Shown piece after piece: positions 1 through 5,240 of a DNA stretch of 6,144 nucleotides; the stretch's first letter is position 1; each line of letters opens with the position of its first letter. A program made the translations under genes and the position numbers. Source of the stretch: Eubacterium sp. Its GTDB lineage: Bacteria; Bacillota; Clostridia; Lachnospirales; Lachnospiraceae. The notes under the pieces were generated by a model. That model made no database searches. It saw nothing but the letters and a program-made list of their open reading frames with translations, and had not been told where the DNA came from. Where the stretch lies: the NCBI GenBank assembly GCA_024697885.1, contig JAILSA010000245.1, forward strand, positions 1 through 6,144, written 5' to 3'.

Positions 1-626
1 GTGTGGTAGGTCCAGGAATCATCCTTTTGCTGGTAAACCTGAGCAATTTCATCTCTGGCATCCAGGGTCATATTTCCCGGATAACAGAGTATGAAATAAG
101 GCATCCATAGAAGAAAAATTATGGCAGCTGTAATGATAAAAGATTTTTTATTATCCAAAACTTTACACAGCCATCCTGGGATTTTCTTGTCCTTTATCTG
201 TTCTGCCAGTCCTCCATGGGCCAACCAGGACGATATCTCTGCAAAAAGCAAGGTATATCCCACTGTTTTTATGAGGCCACGGAACATGTACCAGCCTCCG
301 CCATACAAAGTAGTCAAATCAAAGTTTGCCTCCAAAACTCCCATACATGTTACCAAAACTCCCAACAGGAAACTTATACCATAGAAGAACAAGCTTTCTC
401 TCCTGTCACGAAATTTGCTTTTCTTTTTTACTAAAACAATGAATACAAGAACTAATACAAGTGTCAGAGCCTCTTTTCTTCCTCCTAAATTCATTTGCAT
501 AAAATGGAATAACTTTATAAATAGATTTTCCTCATCCATAGAGGCCAAATCCACAGCCAATGTAGGCATAATCAGGGACAAACTAATCAGGACACTTTTT
601 ATAAATGCTTGTATATATTTTTTCAT
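1..626 (-). CDS. DUF6020-like polytopic membrane protein, N-terminal part (runs off the left edge)
   Basis: This reading frame is open from an ATG at 626-624 to the window edge, giving 208 complete codons and no stop. It begins MKKYIQAFIKSVLISLSL, a short basic start followed by a hydrophobic segment (about 7-25). Further hydrophobic segments lie at about 53-66, 80-96, 118-134 and 163-180. After the last comes the motif WMPYFILCYPGNMTLDARDE (174-193), then IAQ, with an acidic residue (D189) just outside the membrane. I recognise this W-P-Y-x-YPG-x-D-x-Q pattern from the DUF6020 family of clostridial membrane proteins, often found in surface-polysaccharide loci. The motif placement resembles the first outer loop of GT-C glycosyltransferases, but that is inference. 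The start is supported by AAAGGAGG four to five bases upstream, overlapping the stop of the acyltransferase gene. The function is unknown; a role in building or modifying the polymer is plausible from context. Family assignment is from memory of the motif, without a search. Confidence 0.8.
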   Translation of the reverse strand, partial: MKKYIQAFIKSVLISLSLIMPTLAVDLASMDEENLFIKLFHFMQMNLGGRKEALTLVLVLVFIVLVKKKSKFRDRRESLFFYGISFLLGVLVTCMGVLEANFDLTTLYGGGWYMFRGLIKTVGYTLLFAEISSWLAHGGLAEQIKDKKIPGWLCKVLDNKKSFIITAAIIFLLWMPYFILCYPGNMTLDARDEIAQVYQQKDDSWTYH

Positions 627-630
627 GTTT

Positions 631-638
631 CCTCCTTT
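631..638 (-). promoter_or_regulatory. Ribosome binding site of the DUF6020-like gene
   Basis: AAAGGAGG on the minus strand ends four bases before the ATG at 626-624. Its first two bases are the last two of the TAA stop of the preceding acyltransferase gene, so termination and reinitiation are physically adjacent. It fixes the start of the DUF6020-like protein. Confidence 0.8.
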
Positions 639-1728
639 ATGCAACCTTGCTTTTGACCCGACTCAAGAATTTGTCATATCGAATTAACTTCTTAAAGCCC
701 TCCATCAGTACAGAAAAGGCCAGGGAAATTACTAAGAGAACAAGAGAGATAAGCCAGGCAGACCGGAAACTATAAATAAAGTCTGCCATCCAAAAGACTC
801 TAAAGCAATTGTGTGCCAGGAAAATATTCATGGAATACTTGCCCAAAAATTCCAAAAGTTGGTGAATTCCCGGTATTACCAAAATAAATTCATAGGCAAA
901 GAGAATTACCAAAACAGGCACCACACTGTCCCACAACTCTACCAAATTATATGCCTTAGGCTGAATTCTTGCGTAAAGCAGTAGCCAGATCAATGTCAAT
1001 TCCAGAAGGCCACGAATAATCTTTATCGGCAAGGGGGAAGTTACTTGGAGTTTTTTTACCTTGGCGAATAGGTCATGCATAGCAAAAACCATACCCAGCA
1101 TAATTACCAGGAGGTATCGAACCATATTTTCATAGCGAATGGTAAAAAGGTATGGCAAGAGAGCCACTAGAAAAATAGATAGGCCACCAATCTTCTTATA
1201 TAAAATAACCAAGAGAGGTAAAATAAAAATCAAGATAATAGCTGTACTCATGTACCACCAGGTAGCAAGGAAGGTCGGTGTCTGCAGGACATCCGCAAGG
1301 CCAAGAAGATCAATTATAGCATGGAAAAATCCCATGATACCTTTACCATAGACTCTGAGAATCCTCTTATCTCCCAAAAACAAGTCCAAAAACTGAACCA
1401 AAAGAGCGAGAATCATAAAATTTCCCAAAAGTGAAACCATGCGCCCCTTTGTCATGCCTACAATCTGCTTGCCTGTCAAATCACAATTCTCATTGTATTT
1501 TTTCATAGACATAGTCATGCCATAGGCACTTAAAAAAACAAACATTCCCACACATATTTTCATAGAAAGAGAAATAGCGACTCCCAGTCCTTCCGATAGA
1601 GGAGCAAAGGATACCTCATATTTTTCAAATCGATCTACCGTGGCAAAACAATGATGATAAATCATAAAAAGAATTGCCAGTCCCTTAATGGCATTGGTAT
1701 TTTGTTTACTAAAGGCTACTTCTTTCAT
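637..1728 (-). CDS. Acyltransferase 3 family membrane protein (probable polysaccharide O-acyltransferase)
   Basis: The protein has 363 residues, a normal length for the acyltransferase-3 family (PF01757), and about ten hydrophobic segments. Near the N-terminus the family motif appears as NAIKGLAILFMIYHH (12-26), containing the His expected near the active site. The second characteristic motif, FLGKYSMNIFLAHN (294-307), is close to the family's LGKYSM-x-IFL-x-H signature. A WWYMSTAIIL segment (157-166) fits the central membrane region. Members of this family move acyl groups, commonly acetyl, onto sugars of envelope polymers. Placement directly behind the O-antigen ligase-like gene supports modification of the same glycan; donor and acceptor are not readable. 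The ATG at 1728-1726 was chosen because AGGAG lies seven bases upstream and the conserved domain starts right after it. The frame is open further upstream to a TTG at 1860, but that Arg-rich extension only reads through the end of the preceding gene. The start overlaps that gene by 20 bases, suggesting translational coupling. Confidence 0.9.
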   Translation of the reverse strand: MKEVAFSKQNTNAIKGLAILFMIYHHCFATVDRFEKYEVSFAPLSEGLGVAISLSMKICVGMFVFLSAYGMTMSMKKYNENCDLTGKQIVGMTKGRMVSLLGNFMILALLVQFLDLFLGDKRILRVYGKGIMGFFHAIIDLLGLADVLQTPTFLATWWYMSTAIILIFILPLLVILYKKIGGLSIFLVALLPYLFTIRYENMVRYLLVIMLGMVFAMHDLFAKVKKLQVTSPLPIKIIRGLLELTLIWLLLYARIQPKAYNLVELWDSVVPVLVILFAYEFILVIPGIHQLLEFLGKYSMNIFLAHNCFRVFWMADFIYSFRSAWLISLVLLVISLAFSVLMEGFKKLIRYDKFLSRVKSKVA

Positions 1729-3253
1729 TTTCTCTCTCCTCACAAATTTTCTTCTTCTTCCCCTTCTTGACAAAGAGATCACAGAAGGCAAACCAAAAGG
1801 CAAAGGCAGGGAACACCTCAAATGGCAAAAAGAGGCATTCTGCAATGGTTGCCACCACAAAGCTAATCATAATAGCCGGAATCATAAAGGCATAGGAGGC
1901 ATCTCTTCTCCTGTTTTTGATATAGAACTTAAGGGAAAACCCCAGTCCCAACACTGTAATGATGCCGTAGAACAGCATGCCGATGCCGCCGTAGGTGTAG
2001 CCAAACTGCAACCAGTTGTTGTGGGCATGGGCTTTTTTCTTGCCATTTACCACCAAGGAAACATTTTTGTGACCTGCATAGTTTAACTTGGACATATAAC
2101 CCTTGTATATGTCAATTCGCCCTGTGGTCAGGGAGTTCAGACCCCTGGTATTTTCTAGAACATAGAAAAATCGGTCCCAAATTCCCGCCGGCACCACCTG
2201 CTGCTGGTCAGAGTTTGGAATTTCCTTGACAGACTCCTCCATGGACTGCTTAATCTTGGCCTGGTTAATGGCTGAGTCATCGATAGACATTCCACCAGGT
2301 TCCATAACATCCGGCTCCGCAATTACCACCTCAGAAAGGTCCTTGATCATACTGCCATTTGACAGGTAAAGGGACTCTCCCTGAAAGATAATTGGGTGGT
2401 TAATCCAAGCTGGAATCCACTCCAGGGCCTTGTAGTAGACCGGATAGAGAACGGCACAGGAAAGCACCAGGAGAAAAATCCTCTTTATAATAGGCATAAA
2501 ATTGTGACTTTTTTTGGCTATTACCAATCTCACAAGCACCCAAAAAGTAAAAGCACAGCCAATGGCAATCAAAGAGGTTCTTGCCTGAGACAGGTTGAGA
2601 TAAAAGAAAACCAGGGCCAGGCTCAGGTAAGTTATAATATATTTTTTACTGTTCTTTTCCGTCTCCAGGCACCAATCCATATCCGATATGAAGACAGAAA
2701 AAATGGTACATAGATAGAGGGCAAAGGTGTTTGGATTGGTAAAAATTCCCGCGTACCGGCCTCCCTCATAGAGGGGACGAAAGAGAAAAGAAACCGCCGC
2801 CATAATCCAAAAGCTGTACCTTACCGCATCCTTAAAACACTTCCAAAGGAGGTCTCTTCTGGAATGATTTTGCCACACAAAAAAAACAGCTGTAAAAACC
2901 AGGGCCAAAACCAGTCCCAAGCCGCAAACCTTCTTGGGAACAATCACATCTGACACGGAAAAAGAAATGCACATACCAAACCAGGCAATCCACATGGATC
3001 GTCGCCAACGAATTCTCTCCAGCTTTTTGTCCAGAGAGAAAATGGCAATGACCAGCATAAGGATAATACCGCAGGTTGTATTGTAAAAATATGACTCCTT
3101 GTGGAGCACATATCTGACAATACAAAAGAGTACGATATCCGCAAAAAAACAAGCTGTAATCACACGATATTTAGTTTTTTTACTGAATTTCCCCATGAAT
3201 GGAATCCACGGAGAAAACAGACTGATAAACAGGTCCTGAAGACGCCCGATCAT
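1709..3253 (-). CDS. O-antigen ligase / Wzy-type polymerase-like polytopic membrane protein
   Basis: This is a 514-residue protein with roughly eleven or twelve hydrophobic segments. Wzy_C/WaaL-like signatures (PF04932) are visible: RYAGIFTNPNTFALYL (167-182) resembles the conserved Gly-x-Asn-Pro-Asn stretch; SQARTSL (222-228) is the Ser-x-x-Arg-Thr helix; TTGRIDIY (376-383) and AHAHNNWLQFGYTYGGIGML (408-427) match the Arg and His-Asn motifs at the end of the big outer loop. Family members either polymerise lipid-linked repeat units (Wzy) or transfer glycan from an undecaprenyl-diphosphate carrier to an acceptor (WaaL), outside the cytoplasmic membrane. In a Gram-positive with no LPS, polymerase or protein/teichoic glycan ligase roles are both possible; sequence alone does not separate them. 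The outer loop (about 280-410) holds an acidic, Ser/Gln-rich stretch at about 306-352. The ATG at 3253-3251 has GGAGG seven bases upstream; a TTG at 3289 would add twelve residues but overlaps the preceding gene and has no such site. The C-terminus is very basic, then charged (496-511), and overlaps the next gene. Confidence 0.88.
   Translation of the reverse strand: MIGRLQDLFISLFSPWIPFMGKFSKKTKYRVITACFFADIVLFCIVRYVLHKESYFYNTTCGIILMLVIAIFSLDKKLERIRWRRSMWIAWFGMCISFSVSDVIVPKKVCGLGLVLALVFTAVFFVWQNHSRRDLLWKCFKDAVRYSFWIMAAVSFLFRPLYEGGRYAGIFTNPNTFALYLCTIFSVFISDMDWCLETEKNSKKYIITYLSLALVFFYLNLSQARTSLIAIGCAFTFWVLVRLVIAKKSHNFMPIIKRIFLLVLSCAVLYPVYYKALEWIPAWINHPIIFQGESLYLSNGSMIKDLSEVVIAEPDVMEPGGMSIDDSAINQAKIKQSMEESVKEIPNSDQQQVVPAGIWDRFFYVLENTRGLNSLTTGRIDIYKGYMSKLNYAGHKNVSLVVNGKKKAHAHNNWLQFGYTYGGIGMLFYGIITVLGLGFSLKFYIKNRRRDASYAFMIPAIMISFVVATIAECLFLPFEVFPAFAFWFAFCDLFVKKGKKKKICEERENERSSL
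1736..1740 (-). promoter_or_regulatory. Ribosome binding site of the acyltransferase gene
   Basis: AGGAG on the minus strand lies seven bases before the ATG at 1728-1726, inside the last codons of the O-antigen ligase-like gene. It decides between this start and the longer TTG-started frame at 1860. Confidence 0.75.
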
Positions 3254-3260
3254 CCCTCTT

Positions 3261-3265
3261 CCTCC
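3261..3265 (-). promoter_or_regulatory. Ribosome binding site of the O-antigen ligase-like gene
   Basis: GGAGG on the minus strand lies seven bases before the ATG at 3253-3251, within the 19-base gap after the sugar transferase stop codon. It settles the start in favour of this ATG rather than the upstream in-frame TTG at 3289. Confidence 0.8.
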
Positions 3266-3272
3266 AATATTC

Positions 3273-3953
3273 CTAGTGCAAGACAGCAACTACAGTCTGT
3301 AACATTAGCTTCCAGTCACCAAAAAAGGAAAACTCCTTGAGGTACTGAAGATTATACTTCATTTTTTCTGGGAGAACTTCCTCCACATAGGTATCATCCA
3401 CATTCTCTGCTGCAGACAGGAGTTTCTCCTCATCCTTGTATTCAATACTGGCTTTTGATGTCACTCCCGCTGGCAACAAAAGAGTAGCCATCATTTCATC
3501 TGTATAGCGGTCCACATAGCGGGGTACCTCCGGACGGGTTCCCACAAAAGACATATCTCCCTTGACAATGTTAATGACCTGTGGGAGTTCGTCCAGACGA
3601 ACCCCCCGCAAAAATTTACCAACACCAGTAACCCTTGCATCCTCCTTGGTAGTCACCTGACTTCCCAAACTCTCTGCATTGGCCACCATGGTCCTGAACT
3701 TAATGATTTTGAAGTGGCGGCCGTAGGTGGTCACCCTCTCCTGGCAAAAGAAGACTCCACCGGGAGATGTCAGTCCCACCAGGACTCCTATAATCAAAAG
3801 AAAGGGGGAAAGGATTATCAGCAATATGAGACCCAGGATAAAATCCATAATTCTCTTGGCCAAAAGCCCTCCCCTGTGTCTGTTTAATTGGTCATAATAG
3901 GGACGAACTGCCTCTATCTGCAAGTCCTTTGGAAGCTTATCCCAGGATTTCAT
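3273..3953 (-). CDS. Phosphoglycosyl transferase (bacterial sugar transferase, PglC/WcaJ family), small form
   Basis: The 226-residue protein transfers a sugar 1-phosphate from a nucleotide sugar to undecaprenyl phosphate at the inner face of the membrane, the first committed step of many glycan pathways. The family (PF02397) is clear: the entry KRIMDFILG (33-41); a hydrophobic helix (36-60) carrying the helix-breaking Ser49-Pro50 typical of the re-entrant membrane helix; QERVTTYGRHFKIIKFRTM (71-89); the catalytic Asp121-Glu122 in RLDELPQVINIVKGDMSFVG (119-138); and TRPEVPRYV (139-147). Length fits the minimal monotopic PglC-like form, not the long WcaJ/WbaP form with extra membrane helices. 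A 32-residue soluble N-terminal segment precedes the helix, a style seen in clostridial members. Sugar specificity (for example a bacillosamine-type, QuiNAc-type, GalNAc or glucose phosphate) is not readable; the aminotransferase next door makes an amino sugar attractive. It overlaps that gene by 17 bases; AGAGG (3960-3964) precedes the ATG by six bases. Confidence 0.94.
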   Translation of the reverse strand: MKSWDKLPKDLQIEAVRPYYDQLNRHRGGLLAKRIMDFILGLILLIILSPFLLIIGVLVGLTSPGGVFFCQERVTTYGRHFKIIKFRTMVANAESLGSQVTTKEDARVTGVGKFLRGVRLDELPQVINIVKGDMSFVGTRPEVPRYVDRYTDEMMATLLLPAGVTSKASIEYKDEEKLLSAAENVDDTYVEEVLPEKMKYNLQYLKEFSFFGDWKLMLQTVVAVLH

Positions 3954-5172
3954 GTAACACCTCTTCTAAAGAATTCATCACATAGTCAACGTCCTCATCA
4001 CTCAACTTGGTGTGAAGTGGCAGGGTAATTTCATTGTAAAACATGTCATAGGCCCTTGGATAATTTCTCATCTCATAGCCCAGATTTTTGTAGGCAGTGA
4101 GCAGTGGCAGTGGCTTGTAGTGAACATTGGTAGCCACACCCTTTTCTGCCATTTTCTCTATAATCAGATTTCTCTGATGCAAATCTGCCCCCTTGACCCT
4201 CATGAGGTATAGGTGGCCGCTGGACTCTACCTGGTCCTGGTAGTGAATCAGGCTTGTGAGTTTGTAGCCCTCTAAGCCCTGGTTGATTTTTGCCAGACCC
4301 TGGTCATACCTACTCACAATCTCTTTTCTTCTCTTCAAAAATTCCGGATATCTCTTGAACTGGGCCAGTCCTAAGGCTGCCATAATATCTGTCATATTGC
4401 ACTTGTAGGCAGGAGTGACAATATCATACTCCCAGGCACCGGCCTTGTTCTTTGCCAGAGCATCCTTGGACTGTCCGTGAAGGGACAAGAGCATATAGTC
4501 CCTGTAAATATCCTCTGAGCGAATGCCAGGGATTTCCTGCCAGGTCACAGCTCCCCCTTCTGCCGTGGTGAGATTTTTTACTGCATGGAAGGAAAAGGTG
4601 GTAAAATCTGCCATCTGTCCAGTCATTTTCCCGTCTCTTTTGGCTCCGAAACCGTGGGCGGAATCTGCCATAATCAAAATCCTTCCCAGGGCCTTTTGGT
4701 ACTCATTGTCTGCCGGCTGGAAAAGGTCTTTTTTCTTTTCTATGATTTTTCGAATTCTATCATAGTTACAAGGTCTTCCCCCAATATCTACCGGGACAAT
4801 GGCCTTGGTTCTCTTATTAATCACTGCTTCAAGCATGTCGCAGTCCATTTCATAGCCATTTTTTTCAACATCTACCAGGACCGGCTTGGCGCCTGTGTGC
4901 AAAATAGCAGATGCTGTTGCTGTATAGGTATATGGGGTGGTAATAACCTCATCCCCCTCGCCGATGTCAAAAAGACGATAGGTCAATTCCATGGCCGCTG
5001 TGGCGGAGTTCATACAAACTGCCATAGGGGTTCCACAGTAAGATGCAATACTTTTTTCAAATTCTTTCGTCTTTGGTCCTGTGGTAATCCAACTGGATTT
5101 CAGCACCTCAACCACAGCCTGAATTTCTTCTTCTGAAATGTCTGGTGGTGAAAAAGATATTTGTCTATTCAT
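3937..5172 (-). CDS. DegT/DnrJ/EryC1/StrS family PLP-dependent sugar aminotransferase
   Basis: The protein has 411 residues and aligns along its whole length with sugar aminotransferases (PF01041), which convert a nucleotide-linked keto sugar to an amino sugar using PLP, usually with glutamate as donor. Visible family features are: the N-terminal ISFSPPDISEEEIQAV (5-20) and SSWITTGPKTKEFE (26-39); the cofactor region NSATAAMEL (55-63); DEVITTPYTYTATASAI (74-90); the PLP-binding Asp170 in MADSAHGFGAKRDG (168-181); the Schiff-base Lys199 in FSFHAVKNLTTAEGGA (193-208); CNMTDIMAALGLAQ (258-271); and NVHYKPLPLLTAY (349-361). Between about 142 and 165 a charged stretch precedes the Asp motif, longer than in textbook members such as ArnB or PglE. 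The substrate is not identifiable; with the downstream phosphoglycosyl transferase, a UDP-4-amino or related deoxy-amino sugar is a reasonable guess. GGAGG lies six bases before the ATG. It is the first gene after the hairpin at 5191-5216. Confidence 0.95.
   Translation of the reverse strand: MNRQISFSPPDISEEEIQAVVEVLKSSWITTGPKTKEFEKSIASYCGTPMAVCMNSATAAMELTYRLFDIGEGDEVITTPYTYTATASAILHTGAKPVLVDVEKNGYEMDCDMLEAVINKRTKAIVPVDIGGRPCNYDRIRKIIEKKKDLFQPADNEYQKALGRILIMADSAHGFGAKRDGKMTGQMADFTTFSFHAVKNLTTAEGGAVTWQEIPGIRSEDIYRDYMLLSLHGQSKDALAKNKAGAWEYDIVTPAYKCNMTDIMAALGLAQFKRYPEFLKRRKEIVSRYDQGLAKINQGLEGYKLTSLIHYQDQVESSGHLYLMRVKGADLHQRNLIIEKMAEKGVATNVHYKPLPLLTAYKNLGYEMRNYPRAYDMFYNEITLPLHTKLSDEDVDYVMNSLEEVLHEILG
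3960..3964 (-). promoter_or_regulatory. Weak ribosome binding site of the sugar transferase gene
   Basis: AGAGG on the minus strand lies six bases before the ATG at 3953-3951, inside the coding end of the aminotransferase gene. It is weaker than the GGAGG sites of the neighbours, so initiation probably relies on coupling through the 17-base overlap. Confidence 0.55.
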
Positions 5173-5178
5173 CTCATG

Positions 5179-5183
5179 CCTCC
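5179..5183 (-). promoter_or_regulatory. Ribosome binding site of the aminotransferase gene
   Basis: GGAGG on the minus strand lies six bases before the ATG at 5172-5170 and only seven bases downstream of the T-run of the hairpin at 5191-5216. This leaves no room for a separate promoter between hairpin and gene. Confidence 0.8.
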
Positions 5184-5190
5184 ATTATTC

Positions 5191-5216
5191 AAAACGACCG
5201 CAAAATGCGGTCGCTT
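5191..5216 (-). terminator. Rho-independent terminator or attenuator between the LCP and aminotransferase genes
   Basis: On the minus strand CGACCGCA, a three-base TTT loop and TGCGGTCG form a perfect eight-pair stem (5213-5195), extendable outward by a G-T wobble and two A-T pairs into a TTTT run (5194-5191). This is the layout of an intrinsic terminator for transcription leaving the LCP gene, whose stop codon is 24 bases upstream. On the plus strand the stem is followed by CTTCTT, so termination in that direction would be weaker, and no plus-strand gene needs it. The T-run is only four bases long before a G, so read-through is plausible. Termination strength is inferred from shape alone. 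Confidence 0.72.
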
Positions 5217-5240
5217 CTTAATTTTTATTCTCTTTCCTAC

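Noticed and set aside
121..687. Three overlapping plus-strand open frames of 72-90 codons at the left end.
   Set aside because: They are antisense to the DUF6020-like gene, which has a strong start site and coherent membrane segments. The plus-strand products show no recognisable domain.
1729..1860. A 44-residue N-terminal extension of the acyltransferase from a TTG at 1860.
   Set aside because: The extension is Arg- and Pro-rich, unlike the family, fully overlaps the preceding gene, and starts with TTG without a good ribosome binding site. The ATG at 1728 has AGGAG at the right distance.
1688..2086. A 132-codon plus-strand open frame across the junction of the acyltransferase and O-antigen ligase-like genes.
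   Set aside because: Its hydrophobic start is the complement of the acyltransferase N-terminus and the rest is compositionally odd. Both minus-strand genes here have clear family motifs.
2832..3152. Two minus-strand open frames (106 and 66 codons) inside the O-antigen ligase-like gene.
   Set aside because: They are out-of-frame shadows with Cys/Phe-rich composition and no ribosome binding site, within a gene that reads correctly in its own frame.
3254..3289. A 12-residue N-terminal extension of the O-antigen ligase-like protein from a TTG at 3289.
   Set aside because: It overlaps the sugar transferase end and encodes the ribosome binding site of the better ATG at 3253 (its residues Gly-Gly-Arg-Gly come from GGAGGAAGAGGG).
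4094..4112. Three near-tandem copies of GCAGTG on the plus strand.
   Set aside because: They fall in the codons for the conserved PLPLLTAY segment of the aminotransferase and are explained by repeated Leu and Pro codons. They are too short to be a real repeat element.
4163..4178. A six-pair inverted repeat, ATCAGA / TCTGAT, with a four-base loop.
   Set aside because: It is short, AT-rich, inside the aminotransferase coding region and has no T-run. A hairpin of this size is expected by chance in a window this long.
4585..5136. A 183-codon open frame on the plus strand opposite the aminotransferase gene.
   Set aside because: It lies wholly within a gene with complete family motifs, has Cys/His-rich unstructured-looking composition, shows no domain I recognise and has no good ribosome binding site. 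It is an antisense shadow.
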